Of a stretch of DNA of 64,000 nt, positions 8,279-17,275 are shown in pieces; positions within the stretch are counted from its first letter, which is position 1; every line of letters starts with the position of its first letter. The DNA lies in NCBI RefSeq assembly GCF_030731045.1, contig NZ_JAVALS010000001.1, positions 780,294 through 844,293 of the forward strand. Reading direction: 5' to 3'. The notes under the pieces were generated by a model. The model searched no databases. It saw only the letters and a program-made list of their open reading frames with translations, and was not told the DNA's origin. Position numbers and translations under genes: made by a program. This stretch comes from Arthrobacter horti (lineage in GTDB: Bacteria > Actinomycetota > Actinomycetes > Actinomycetales > Micrococcaceae).

Positions 8279-9019
8279 TCAGGACGGCCCGTCGCCGGCG
8301 TCGTCGTCCCGGTCCGTCCGGTCCGCGTCCGCCGCTGACGCGGCGGCCGCCTCGGCCTTGACGGCCGCTGCGTACTTATCGACGTATTCCTGCCCGGAGA
8401 GCCGCATGAGGCGCTCCATGACGGTGTCCACGACCTCCCGCTGCACCTCGTACTCCTCGGCACGGCTGTAGAACTCACTGAAGTCCAGCGGCTCTCCGAA
8501 GATGACCCCGATCCGCCGGATGTTCGGCACCCGCTTGCCGATCGGCTGGACCTGGTCCGTGCCGATCATGGCCACGGGGATGATGGGCACCCTGCACTCC
8601 AGGGCCAGGCGGGCCACCCCCACCTTGCCGCGGTACAGCCGCCCGTCAGGGCTGCGCGTCCCCTCCGGATAGATGCCGAGGAGCTCACCTTGGCGGAGCA
8701 CGTCCGCGCCCGCCCCGAGGGAAAGACTGGAGGCAGTGCCTCCCGAACGGTCCATGGGGAGCTGGTTGGTCATCCGGAAGAAGGCCGCCACGAGCCGGCC
8801 CTTGAGCCCAGTACCGGTGAAGTACTCGCTTTTGGCCAGGAACGTCACGGGCCGGGGAACCTCGAGCGGCATGAAGATCGAGTCGGAGAACGAGAGGTGG
8901 TTCGACGCCAGGATCGCGGCCCCCTCCCGGGGGATATTGTCCAGTCCCTTCACCCACGGCCGGAACAGCGTCTTGACCAGCGGACCGATGATGATGTTCT
9001 TCATCAGCCAGTAGAACAT
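8279..9019 (-). CDS. 1-acyl-sn-glycerol-3-phosphate acyltransferase (PlsC family)
   Basis: 246 aa. The acyltransferase motifs are in order: block I NHLSFSD (His41, Asp46, the HX4D catalytic pair), block II near AFFRMTNQLPMDRS, block III YPEGTRSPDG, and block IV VPIIPVAMIG. A hydrophobic N-terminus (MFYWLMKNIIIGPLVK) suggests peripheral attachment to the inner face of the membrane. It should acylate lysophosphatidic acid in phospholipid synthesis, though related actinobacterial proteins may act on other lysolipids. The C-terminus is an Ala/Asp-rich low-complexity tail (about 215-246). It is upstream of aroG on the same strand. Confidence 0.88.
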   Translation of the reverse strand: MFYWLMKNIIIGPLVKTLFRPWVKGLDNIPREGAAILASNHLSFSDSIFMPLEVPRPVTFLAKSEYFTGTGLKGRLVAAFFRMTNQLPMDRSGGTASSLSLGAGADVLRQGELLGIYPEGTRSPDGRLYRGKVGVARLALECRVPIIPVAMIGTDQVQPIGKRVPNIRRIGVIFGEPLDFSEFYSRAEEYEVQREVVDTVMERLMRLSGQEYVDKYAAAVKAEAAAASAADADRTDRDDDAGDGPS

Positions 9020-9137
9020 GGCTTCATCTCCTTGGACGGGTCCGTCGGCGGCGCCCTTCGGCGCGGGTCGCCTGGGGCCAGACTACTGCACGGCATGAGG
9101 GTGTCCCAGGGACCCTGCTTTGGGGAATGATGGACTC

Positions 9138-9908
9138 ATGAGCAGCGAGGCGATCATCTCCCACGAACCGTTCTTCAGTGACGGCCACGGCCCGCGCGGC
9201 CGCGTCGGGGTGGTTCTGGCGCATGGCTTCACCGGAAGCCCGCACGCCCTGCGCGACTGGGCCGCGCACTTGGCGGACGCCGGCTTCGCCGTGCGCATGC
9301 CGCTCCTGCCCGGACACGGGACGAGCTGGGAGGACCTGGCGACACGCCACTGGCAGGACTGGTACCGCGCCTACGAGGCCGCATACCAGGAACTCGCACA
9401 GGGCTGCGATGCGGTGGTGAGCGCGGGACTGTCGATGGGCGGCTGCCTTGCGCTCCGGCTGGCCGCACTCAAGCCCGTGGCCGGTACGGTGGTGGTCAAT
9501 CCCGGACTGGTCATCGACGACTGGCGGGCTCCCCTGGCGGGCGTCCTCAAGCACGTGCTCAAGTCGACCCCGGCGATCGGCAACGACATCCTCAAGCCCG
9601 GCGGGGACGAAGGTGCCTACGACCGGACGCCCACCGCCTCCGCACACGAACTGTACAAGCTGTTCGCCAACACCCGGGAGCTCCTTCCCCGCATCGGTGC
9701 ACCGGTGCACCTCTTCCGCTCGCGCACCGACCACATCGTGGGCGACTCGAGCGTCCGGGCGCTCCAGGCAGGGCTGCGGGACGGGCTGCTGGAGACCCAG
9801 TGGCTGGAGAACAGCTATCACGTGGCCACCCTGGACAATGACGCGCCCGGGATCTTCGCCGGCAGCGTCTCCTTCATCGACGCTCTGGAGGCCGGCCGTG
9901 GCCGCTGA
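9138..9908 (+). CDS. Alpha/beta hydrolase, carboxylesterase / monoacylglycerol lipase-like
   Basis: 256 aa with a full alpha/beta-hydrolase pattern: oxyanion motif VLAHGFTGSPHALR, nucleophile elbow GLSMGG with Ser99, acid SRTDHIV (Asp) and base NSYHVATLD (His). The Est30-like layout (LPGHGTSWEDLATRHWQDWY) points to a carboxylesterase acting on short or medium acyl esters. ATG 9138 was chosen over an in-frame TTG at 9120. It lacks a good Shine-Dalgarno, but AATGAT ends exactly 6 nt upstream, suggesting a leaderless message. The next gene overlaps its end by 11 nt. The acyltransferase gene is divergent, so the pair may take part in lipid turnover. Confidence 0.85.
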   Translation: MSSEAIISHEPFFSDGHGPRGRVGVVLAHGFTGSPHALRDWAAHLADAGFAVRMPLLPGHGTSWEDLATRHWQDWYRAYEAAYQELAQGCDAVVSAGLSMGGCLALRLAALKPVAGTVVVNPGLVIDDWRAPLAGVLKHVLKSTPAIGNDILKPGGDEGAYDRTPTASAHELYKLFANTRELLPRIGAPVHLFRSRTDHIVGDSSVRALQAGLRDGLLETQWLENSYHVATLDNDAPGIFAGSVSFIDALEAGRGR

Positions 9909-10404
9909 TGACGGGAAGAACTCCGGCGGCTCCGCACCGGAGGGGCACGAGCCCCAGGACGAAGATGCCATCTGGGCCGAGCTGGTGGCCCGGCTCGAGG
10001 CCACCCCTAGTGGCCCGCTGCCGGAGGACGAGGGGCCCATCGCCGAGCCGCGCTTCGCCTCGTTCGATCCGCTGGGCCTGAGCCGGGCGGACTCCCTGCC
10101 GCTTTCCGCCGGGCAGGGCCCACGTGACCACGTGCCGGATCCGGACCTGGAGGACGACTCGGACGCCTTCGTGCCGGAGGATCCTGAAATCTTCAGCAAT
10201 GCGGACCCACGGCTGGTTCTCGCCTGGGCGGGCGCGGCCGGGGCTCCCATGCTCCTGGTGGTGTTCCTGATCTTCTGGCGCTCCGCCCCGGGACCGCTGT
10301 GGTGGCTTCTGGTGGCCGCCTTCGCGGCCGGCACCGGGTACCTGCTCTGGCGCCTGCCCCACGGCACGGACGGTGACGACCGCGACGACGGCGCACGGAT
10401 CTAG
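9898..10404 (+). CDS. Conserved hypothetical membrane protein with acidic N-terminus
   Basis: 168 aa, function unknown. The first 100 residues are hydrophilic and acidic (EDEDAIW-type and PDPDLEDDSD segments). Two hydrophobic helices follow: PRLVLAWAGAAGAPMLLVV at about 100-122 and LWWLLVAAFAAGTGYLLW at about 130-150. A charged tail ends the protein. GTG 9898 overlaps the esterase stop by 11 nt, so the two are translationally coupled and probably act together. No catalytic motif was seen. Its last 4 nt overlap the end of the convergent glucokinase gene. Confidence 0.75.
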   Translation: MAADDGKNSGGSAPEGHEPQDEDAIWAELVARLEATPSGPLPEDEGPIAEPRFASFDPLGLSRADSLPLSAGQGPRDHVPDPDLEDDSDAFVPEDPEIFSNADPRLVLAWAGAAGAPMLLVVFLIFWRSAPGPLWWLLVAAFAAGTGYLLWRLPHGTDGDDRDDGARI

Positions 10405-11432
10405 CGTGGCTTGAGCATTCCACGCCGCACGGGGATGCGGCCGCGGAATGGATTCCTTCTCGCGGCCACCCGCGCCAGATCCGCCGCGCCCACCAGTCCG
10501 GCTTCCGGCCCGAGTTCCGCGAGCCGGATCCGGGCCGCCGGGCGGAATCCCCGTCCCGTCAGATTCCGGTGGAACGTCCGGACGGCGGGCTCCAGGAGAA
10601 GGTCCCCGGCCGCGGACAGCCCCCCGCCGATGACGAATGTCCCGGGGTCCAGGGCGGCGGCGAGGTTGGCCAGGCCCAGACCCAGCCACTCCCCGACATC
10701 CGCCACAAGTTCGCGGCACTGCGCGTCACCGCGGAGTGCCAGCTCGGTGACCAGGGCACCGGTGACCCTGTCCGGGTCCCCTCCCACGGCCTGCAGGATC
10801 TCCCGGGCCATGGGCGACTGGGCGGCAGCGAGTTCACGGGCGTCACGCCCCAAGGCGTTCCCGGAGGCGTACTGCTCCCAGCATCCGCGGTTGCCGCACT
10901 CGCAGCGGTGACCGCCGGGGACGATGATGGCGTGGCCGAACTCCCCCGCGACGCCGTGCCGGCCCCGTTCCAGACGGCCGTCGTTGACCATGCCGCCGCC
11001 GATCCCGGTGCCGAGCGTGACGCAGACCAGCCGGGGCTCTCCACGGCCGGCACCGAAACGCCACTCCGCCCACGCCGCCGCGTCGGCGTCGTTCGCCACA
11101 TGCACCCGGCGCCGGAGACGCTCCTCCAGCCGCTCCCGCAACGGCTCGTTCCGCCAGGCGAGGTGGGGGCTGAAAAGCACGGTGCCGCCGTCGAGGTCCA
11201 TCCACCCGGCGGCCCCGATGCCCACCGGCACCGCCCAGCGGCCGCGGCTCAGCTCCTGGACGAGTTCCGTGATGACCTCCTCCACCTGAACGGCGTCATG
11301 GCCCGGAGTGTCGCGGCGCAGCGTGCGCAGGATCCGGCCGCGCCGGTCCACGAGGCCTGCGGCGACCTTGGTTCCCCCGATGTCGATCCCGATGGAGAGG
11401 AGGGGACCCGGAGCCGGTGCTGAACGCTGCAT
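10401..11432 (-). CDS. ROK-family sugar kinase (glucokinase)
   Basis: 343 aa. The N-terminal phosphate-binding loop IGIDIGGTKVAAGLVD, the sugar-binding ANDADAAAWAEWRFGAGRG, and ATP motif TLGTGIGGGMV are followed by the ROK signature HGVAGEFGH and the zinc-binding CECGNRGCWEQYASG. This pattern is typical of actinobacterial ROK glucokinases, which phosphorylate glucose with ATP (or polyphosphate). No N-terminal helix-turn-helix is present, so it is a kinase and not a NagC-type repressor. ATG 11432 is divergent from the acyl-CoA ligase gene. A very basic C-terminus (NPFRGRIPVRRGMLKPR) is seen. Confidence 0.88.
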   Translation of the reverse strand: MQRSAPAPGPLLSIGIDIGGTKVAAGLVDRRGRILRTLRRDTPGHDAVQVEEVITELVQELSRGRWAVPVGIGAAGWMDLDGGTVLFSPHLAWRNEPLRERLEERLRRRVHVANDADAAAWAEWRFGAGRGEPRLVCVTLGTGIGGGMVNDGRLERGRHGVAGEFGHAIIVPGGHRCECGNRGCWEQYASGNALGRDARELAAAQSPMAREILQAVGGDPDRVTGALVTELALRGDAQCRELVADVGEWLGLGLANLAAALDPGTFVIGGGLSAAGDLLLEPAVRTFHRNLTGRGFRPAARIRLAELGPEAGLVGAADLARVAARRNPFRGRIPVRRGMLKPR

Positions 11433-11460
11433 GGCCCCATCGTAGGGAGCAACACTAAGT

Positions 11461-11480
11461 TACTGGCCAGTAGGTATAAT
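11461..11480 (+). promoter_or_regulatory. Promoter with palindromic operator upstream of acyl-CoA ligase
   Basis: A perfect 12-bp palindrome TACTGGCCAGTA (11461-11472) is followed two bases later by a consensus -10 TATAAT (11475-11480). It lies where a repressor between -35 and -10 would block transcription. The size and dyad suit a TetR-type fatty-acid-responsive repressor; no such gene is adjacent, so the regulator is unknown. Confidence 0.55.
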
Positions 11481-11575
11481 GTGGATCACATTCCCCGCAG
11501 GACCGTCCGCCTCCGGTGGGCCCAGGTACGCTGGTGTCACGCCCTGCCGGGGGACGGGATATCGAAGGAGCCACC

Positions 11576-13387
11576 GTGCGAGAATTCAGCATGCCGCCCA
11601 AAGTCCACCTGGACCGGCAGAGCAACATCACCGACCTCCTGCTGCGTCACACCGGTGGTGCAGGGGACCCGGCGCTCTTCGCCACGAGGGACGCCTCCGG
11701 CGTCTGGCAGGACGTGACCGCCTCCGCATTCCTGGCCGACGTCAGCGCCCTCGCCAAGGGACTCATCGCCGCCGGGGTGCAGCGTGGCGACCGCGTCGGC
11801 ATCATGTCCCGCACGCGCTACGAATGGACCCTCGTCGACTTCGCCGTCTGGTTCGCGGGCGCGGTGTCCGTCCCGATCTATGAGACCTCCTCCCCCAGCC
11901 AGATCGCCTGGAACCTGGGCGACTCCGGCGCCGTGGGCGCCTTCGCCGAGCAGGCGCACCATGAGCACGCCATCCGGGCCGCCGTCCAGGCCGAGAACCT
12001 GGACCGGATGAGGAACGTCTGGCAGATCGAGGCCGGCGGCCTCGACGAGCTGCGCGACCTGGGCACCCAGATCACGGACGCCGAGCTCGAAGAGCGCCGC
12101 AGCGCGGCCGTCCTCGATGACCTCGCCACCATCATCTACACCTCCGGGACCACCGGCCGTCCCAAGGGCTGCGAGCTGACTCACGCCAACTTCGCCGAGC
12201 TCTCCGACAACGCCCTGTCCGAGCTCGGCACGATCGTCAACGATCACTCCTCCACCATCATGTTCCTGCCCATGGCCCACGTGTTCGCCCGTTTCATCGC
12301 GGTCCTGGCCGTGGCAGCGGGCGCCCGGGTGGGCCACACCCCGGACGTGAAGAACCTTCTGGCGGACCTTCAGAGCTTCCGGCCGACCTTCATCCTCACC
12401 GTCCCCCGGGTGTTCGAGAAGGTCTACAACTCGGCGCTGTCCAAGGCCGACGACGGCGGCAAGGGGGCCATCTTCCGTAAGGCCGCCGAGACGGCCATCG
12501 CCTACTCCCGTGCCCGGCAGAACGGGGGCGCAGGACTGGTGCTGAGCCTGAAGCACCGCCTCTTCGACGTGCTGGTCTACAAGAAGCTGCGCGACGCCAT
12601 GGGCGGGCGGGTCTCCCACGCGGTGTCCGGCGGCGGTCCCCTGGGCGAGCGGCTGGGTCACTTCTTCAACGGCATCGGCCTGCTGGTCCTGGAGGGCTAC
12701 GGCCTCACGGAGACCACCGCGCCCATCACGGTCAACACCTTGCAACTGAACCGCATCGGCACCGTGGGTCCGCCCCTGCCGGGCAATGCGGTCAGGATCG
12801 CGGACGACGGCGAGATCCTCGCCAAGGGCGTCTGCGTCATGCGCGGCTACTACAACCGTCCGGAGCTGCAGGCCGAGGCGTTCACCGACGGCTGGTTCCA
12901 CACGGGTGACATCGGCGAACTGGACGAGCAGGGCTTCCTGCGGATCACGGGCCGGAAGAAGGAGATCATCGTCACCGCCGGCGGCAAGAACGTGGCCCCC
13001 GCCCAGCTGGAAGACCAGATCCGGGCCGACGCCCTGGTCTCCCAGGTCCTGGTGGTGGGCGACAACCGGCCGTTCATCGGCGCCCTGGTCACGCTGGACG
13101 AGGAGGCCCTCCCCGGCTGGCTGGAGCGCCACGGGCTCCCCGCGGGCCTGACGGTCGCCGAGGCAGCCCGCCGCACCGAGGTCAAGGATGCGGTCCAGTC
13201 CCTCATCACCAAGGCCAACGGCTCCGTGTCCCAGGCCGAGGCCATCAAGTCCTTCCGGATCGTCCCGGCAGACTTCACGGAGGCCTCCGGGCACCTGACC
13301 CCGTCCCTGAAGGTCAAGCGCGCCCAGGTGGTCAAGGACTACTCCGAGGTCATCGAGGAGATGTACTCGGCTCCCAAACCCGCCTGA
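11576..13387 (+). CDS. Long-chain fatty acid--CoA ligase (FadD15-type AMP-forming synthetase)
   Basis: 603 aa of the ANL superfamily. Motifs: P-loop IIYTSGTTGRPKGCELTH (about 205-222), FLPMAHVFAR, VSGGGPLGERLG, EGYGLTETTAP, the aspartate in GWFHTGDIG, hinge ITGRKKEIIVTAGGKNVAP and a C-terminal SLKVKR lysine motif. It activates fatty acids to acyl-AMP and then acyl-CoA for degradation or lipid synthesis. GTG 11576 has GAAGGAG 5 nt upstream, which sets the start. It has its own promoter with a palindrome between likely -35 and -10 elements, so it is probably regulated by acyl-CoA. It is convergent to the pyruvate carboxylase gene. Confidence 0.92.
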   Translation: MREFSMPPKVHLDRQSNITDLLLRHTGGAGDPALFATRDASGVWQDVTASAFLADVSALAKGLIAAGVQRGDRVGIMSRTRYEWTLVDFAVWFAGAVSVPIYETSSPSQIAWNLGDSGAVGAFAEQAHHEHAIRAAVQAENLDRMRNVWQIEAGGLDELRDLGTQITDAELEERRSAAVLDDLATIIYTSGTTGRPKGCELTHANFAELSDNALSELGTIVNDHSSTIMFLPMAHVFARFIAVLAVAAGARVGHTPDVKNLLADLQSFRPTFILTVPRVFEKVYNSALSKADDGGKGAIFRKAAETAIAYSRARQNGGAGLVLSLKHRLFDVLVYKKLRDAMGGRVSHAVSGGGPLGERLGHFFNGIGLLVLEGYGLTETTAPITVNTLQLNRIGTVGPPLPGNAVRIADDGEILAKGVCVMRGYYNRPELQAEAFTDGWFHTGDIGELDEQGFLRITGRKKEIIVTAGGKNVAPAQLEDQIRADALVSQVLVVGDNRPFIGALVTLDEEALPGWLERHGLPAGLTVAEAARRTEVKDAVQSLITKANGSVSQAEAIKSFRIVPADFTEASGHLTPSLKVKRAQVVKDYSEVIEEMYSAPKPA

Positions 13388-13397
13388 TCCGCCCGGC

Positions 13398-13442
13398 ACT
13401 GCAGAGGCCCGGCACCCCCACGGGGTGCCGGGCCTCTGCAGT
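13398..13442. terminator. Strong bidirectional terminator
   Basis: A perfect 21-bp stem (ACTGCAGAGGCCCGGCACCCC and its complement) with a 3-nt loop CAC lies between the convergent acyl-CoA ligase and pyruvate carboxylase genes. Confidence 0.85.
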
Positions 13443-13449
13443 GTCCGCG

Positions 13450-16400
13450 CTAGCCGATGACCAGCAGGAGGTCACCGCCCTGGACCTGCTCGACGTCGGA
13501 GATCGCCGCCCGCTGCACGGTGCCGCCGACGGGGGTGGTGATGGAGGCCTCCATCTTCATCGCCTCGATGGTCGCCACAGCGTCCCCCGCGGCGACGGTG
13601 TCCCCCACCTTCACCTTCAGGGACACGGCGCCGGCGAAGGGCGCGGCCACCTGCCCGGGCACGGACGGGTCCGCCTTCTCGGCCGCCTTGACGTTGCTCT
13701 GCACGGCGTGGTCGCGGACCCGGACCGGCCGGGACTGGCCGTTGAGCTTGCACAGCACCGTGCGCATGCCCTTCTCATCCGCCTCCGAGATCGCCTCCAG
13801 GCTGGCGATGAGGCGGACGCCGCGCTCCAGCTCGATCACGTGCTCCTCGCCGAGCTGCAGGCCGTAGAGGTAGTCGCGGGTGTCCAGGACGGACAGGTTC
13901 CCATAGCTCTCGCGGCTGCGCTGGTAGTCCTTGGTGGGGCCCGCGAAGAGAAGCCGGTTGAGCGTGCCACGCCGGGTGACGGAGTCGGCCTGCAGGGCGT
14001 CCTGGTCCTCGGCGCTCAGCTCCACATCACGCGGCTTCACGGCCCGGCCCTGGAGGGCCTTGGTGCGGAACGGCTCCGGCCAGCCGCCCGGGGGGTTCCC
14101 CAGCTCACCGTTGAGGAAGCCGATCACCGAATCCGGGATGTCGAAGTTCTGCGGGTTCTCACGGAACTCCTCCGGGTCGGCGCCGAGGCCCACCAGATGC
14201 AGCGCGAGATCGCCCACCACCTTGGACGAAGGAGTGACCTTGACCAGACGGCCCAGGATCCGGTCCGCGGCCATGTACATGTCCTCGATCGCCTCGAATC
14301 GCTCCCCCAGCCCCAGCGCCATGGCCTGCTGGCGGAGATTGGACAGCTGGCCGCCGGGGATCTCGTGCTGGTACACCCGGCCCGTCGGAGAGGCGAGGCC
14401 GGACTCGAACGGCGCGTACACGCGGCGCACGGCCTCCCAGTACGGCTCGAGCGCGTCCACACCGGCCAGGCTCAGGCCGGTCTCCCGCGGCGTGTGGGCC
14501 AGGGCGGCCACCAGGGCCGACATGGCCGGCTGGCTGGTGGTGCCGGCCAGGGAGGCGGAAGCGACGTCGACGGCGTCGACCCCGGCGTCCACCGCAGCCA
14601 GCAGGGTGGCCAGCTGGCCGCCTGCCGTGTCGTGCGTGTGCAGGTGCACCGGGAGGTCGAAGCGCTCCCGCAGCGCCCTCACCAGGGTGGCGGCAGCGGC
14701 GGGACGCAACAGACCGGCCATGTCCTTGATGGCCAGGATGTGCGCACCGGCGTCGACGATCCGCTGGGCCAGGCCCAGGTAGTAGTCCAGCGTGTAGAGG
14801 TCCTCCGCCGGATCCAGCAGGTCACCGGTGTAGCAGAGCGCCACCTCGGCCACGGCGGTGCCGGTCTCCCGGACGGCCCGGATGGCAGGCTCCATCTGAT
14901 CGACGTCGTTCAAGGCGTCGAAGATGCGGAACACGTCGATACCGGTGGACGCGGCCTCCTGAACGAAGGCACGGGTGACCTCCTCAGGGTACGGCGTGTA
15001 GCCCACGGTGTTGCGGCCGCGGAGGAGCATCTGGAGACAGACGTTCGGGATGGCCTCGCGGAGCGCGGCGAGCCGCTCCCACGGGTCCTCACCCAGGAAG
15101 CGCAGCGCGACGTCGTAGGTGGCGCCGCCCCAGGCCTCCACGGAGAACAGGCCCGGCAGGAGCTTGGAGACGGCCGGTCCGGCCGCGACGAGGTCCCGGG
15201 TGCGGACGCGCGTGGCCAGGAGGGACTGGTGGGCGTCGCGGAAGGTGGTGTCCGTGACGGCGACGGCGGTCTGCTCGCGCAGCGCCTTGGCGAAGCCCTC
15301 CGGTCCGAGCTCCAGAAGCCTCTGGCGCGAGCCGGCGGGCGCCTCGCCGTCCGGCACTGCCGGAAGCTTCGCGGACGGGCCCGTGGTGACGCGCGGCTCG
15401 CCGTGCGGCTTGTTGACCGTGGTCTCGGCGAGCCACGTCAGGAGCTTGGTGCCGCGGTCGGCGGAGCTGCGCGCCTTCAGCAGCTCCGGGCGCTCCTCGA
15501 TGAAGGAGGTGGCCACCTTGCCCGCCACGAAGTCCGGATCGTCCAGGACGGCCTGCAGGAACGGGATGTTGGTGGAGACGCCACGGATGCGGAACTCGGC
15601 CAGAGAGCGGCGGGCGCGGGCGACAGCGGCCGGGTAGTCCCGTCCGCGGCAGGTCAGCTTGACCAGCATCGAGTCGAAGTGCGGGCTGATCTCGGCACCG
15701 GAGTAGACGGTGCCTCCGTCCAGCCGGACACCCGCACCACCGGCGGAGCGGTAGCCGGTGATCTTCCCGACATCCGGCCGGAAGCCGTTGGCCGGGTCCT
15801 CCGTGGTGATGCGGCACTGCAGCGCCGCTCCCTTGAGGCTGACGGTCTCCTGGGACAGGCCGAGGTCCGCCAGCGTGGCCCCGGAGGCGATGCGCATCTG
15901 AGCCTGGACCAGGTCCACGTCCGTGACCTCCTCCGTCACGGTGTGCTCCACCTGGATGCGGGGGTTCATCTCGATGAAGACGTGCTGGCCGGCGCGCTCA
16001 CCGGCCGTGTCCACCAGGAACTCGACAGTTCCCGCGTTGACGTAGCCGAGCGCCTTCGCAAACGCCACGGCGTCCCGGTACAGGGCCTGACGGATGGAAT
16101 CGTCCAGGTCCGGGGCGGGCGCGATTTCGATGACCTTCTGATGCCGCCGCTGCAGGGAACAATCGCGCTCGAAAAGGTGCATGACGTTTCCCTCGGCGTC
16201 CGCCAGGATCTGGACCTCGATGTGGCGGGGCCGCAGTACCGCCTGCTCCAGGAACATCGTCGGATCGCCGAAGGCCGCATCGGCCTCCCGCATGGCGGAC
16301 TCCAGCGCGCCACGCAGCTCCTCACGGGTCTCCACACGGCGCATGCCGCGCCCGCCACCGCCGGCCACCGCCTTGGCGAAGATCGGGAATCCGATCCCGT

Positions 16401-16845
16401 CCGCCGCGGCGAGCAGTTCCTCGATGTCACGCGAGGGCTCCGAGGACTTCAGAACCGGCACTCCCGCTTTGCGGGCCGCGGCCAGGGCCGCGACCTTGTT
16501 GCCGGCGAGCTCCAGGACCTCGGCGGGCGGGCCGATGAAGGTGATGCCTGCGTCCTTCGCGGCCCGGGCCAGGTGAGGGTTCTCGGAGAGGAAGCCGTAG
16601 CCCGGGTAGATGGCGTCCGCCCCGGACTCCTTGGCGACCCGGACGATCTCCTCGACGTCCAGATAGGCCCGGACCGGGTGCCCTTCCTGACCGATCAGAT
16701 ACGCCTCGTCCGCCTTCTGGCGATGGATCGAGTTCCGGTCCTCCTGGGGGAAGACGGCAACGGTCTTGGCGCCGAGCTCGTAGCCCGCGCGGAAGGCCCT
16801 GATCGCGATTTCACCGCGGTTGGCCACCAGAATCTTGGAAAACAT
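13450..16845 (-). CDS. pyc: Pyruvate carboxylase
   Basis: 1131 aa, the usual size of the single-chain alpha4 enzyme. It carboxylates pyruvate to oxaloacetate to refill the citric-acid cycle. Order of domains: biotin carboxylase at about 1-450 (FSKILVANRGEIAIR, AVAGGGGRGMR, FIEMNPRIQVEHTVTE), carboxyltransferase at about 530-800 (TTFRDAHQSLLATRVRT, AWGGATYDVALRFL, LHTHDTAGGQ), an allosteric/tetramerisation linker, and the biotinyl domain at about 1060-1131 with Lys1097 in EAMKME. ATG 16845 has GGAGAGAA directly upstream. A CRP/GlxR-like palindrome lies 77 bp before the start, which suggests cAMP-linked control. Confidence 0.96.
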   Translation of the reverse strand: MFSKILVANRGEIAIRAFRAGYELGAKTVAVFPQEDRNSIHRQKADEAYLIGQEGHPVRAYLDVEEIVRVAKESGADAIYPGYGFLSENPHLARAAKDAGITFIGPPAEVLELAGNKVAALAAARKAGVPVLKSSEPSRDIEELLAAADGIGFPIFAKAVAGGGGRGMRRVETREELRGALESAMREADAAFGDPTMFLEQAVLRPRHIEVQILADAEGNVMHLFERDCSLQRRHQKVIEIAPAPDLDDSIRQALYRDAVAFAKALGYVNAGTVEFLVDTAGERAGQHVFIEMNPRIQVEHTVTEEVTDVDLVQAQMRIASGATLADLGLSQETVSLKGAALQCRITTEDPANGFRPDVGKITGYRSAGGAGVRLDGGTVYSGAEISPHFDSMLVKLTCRGRDYPAAVARARRSLAEFRIRGVSTNIPFLQAVLDDPDFVAGKVATSFIEERPELLKARSSADRGTKLLTWLAETTVNKPHGEPRVTTGPSAKLPAVPDGEAPAGSRQRLLELGPEGFAKALREQTAVAVTDTTFRDAHQSLLATRVRTRDLVAAGPAVSKLLPGLFSVEAWGGATYDVALRFLGEDPWERLAALREAIPNVCLQMLLRGRNTVGYTPYPEEVTRAFVQEAASTGIDVFRIFDALNDVDQMEPAIRAVRETGTAVAEVALCYTGDLLDPAEDLYTLDYYLGLAQRIVDAGAHILAIKDMAGLLRPAAAATLVRALRERFDLPVHLHTHDTAGGQLATLLAAVDAGVDAVDVASASLAGTTSQPAMSALVAALAHTPRETGLSLAGVDALEPYWEAVRRVYAPFESGLASPTGRVYQHEIPGGQLSNLRQQAMALGLGERFEAIEDMYMAADRILGRLVKVTPSSKVVGDLALHLVGLGADPEEFRENPQNFDIPDSVIGFLNGELGNPPGGWPEPFRTKALQGRAVKPRDVELSAEDQDALQADSVTRRGTLNRLLFAGPTKDYQRSRESYGNLSVLDTRDYLYGLQLGEEHVIELERGVRLIASLEAISEADEKGMRTVLCKLNGQSRPVRVRDHAVQSNVKAAEKADPSVPGQVAAPFAGAVSLKVKVGDTVAAGDAVATIEAMKMEASITTPVGGTVQRAAISDVEQVQGGDLLLVIG

Positions 16846-16921
16846 TTCTCTCCATTGGTCATACGCCGGGTGGGTCCCGTGCCCCAAGTCTGGAGTTCGT
16901 CCCAGACGTGCGACAAGCGAC

Positions 16922-16937
16922 CGTGATGGGTATCACA
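16922..16937. promoter_or_regulatory. CRP/GlxR-like binding site upstream of pyc
   Basis: CGTGATGGGTATCACA matches the core GTGA-N6-TCAC of actinobacterial CRP/GlxR sites and lies 77 bp upstream of the pyc start. Binding is inferred from the consensus. Confidence 0.5.
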
Positions 16938-17275
16938 GTAACGTCCGGGAGACCGCATCACTTCAGGTGTCCACGGATTGTGACTCGCAAGGTCGGAGGC
17001 GCCAGGGCCCCTGACCCGCGGAAACGCGGCGATGTGGCGTCGCACCACCTCGACAGCTGACGGCATCCGGACCGGAAATGTGCAACGCGGGCCCGTCCAG
17101 GCACGTCCCGGCGACACACGCGCGTCCACTCCGCGCCGCAATCAGGGCGGCCAGGCGGACGCCGCCCCTATGATGGAGGAAGCGCCCGTCCCAGGGCCGG
17201 ACACCGGAGGGGATCCGGACGGCCGGACGGCGCAGCACATGCGAGAGTCGAGATGGCAGGGGTGTGGAGTCAGAA
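16938..17275. other. Intergenic region between divergent pyc and parA
   Basis: This 338-bp stretch carries short open frames in several phases but no conserved start, Shine-Dalgarno or recognisable product. I see no gene in it; it presumably holds the parA promoter. Confidence 0.5.

Noticed and set aside
13441..16926. Open frame of 1161 codons antisense to pyruvate carboxylase
   Set aside because: It is the mirror of a strongly GC3-biased gene, has low-complexity His/Arg/Gly-rich translation and no known domain. The same holds for the long frames opposite the acyl-CoA ligase (11537-13399) and the APC permease (38982-41030).
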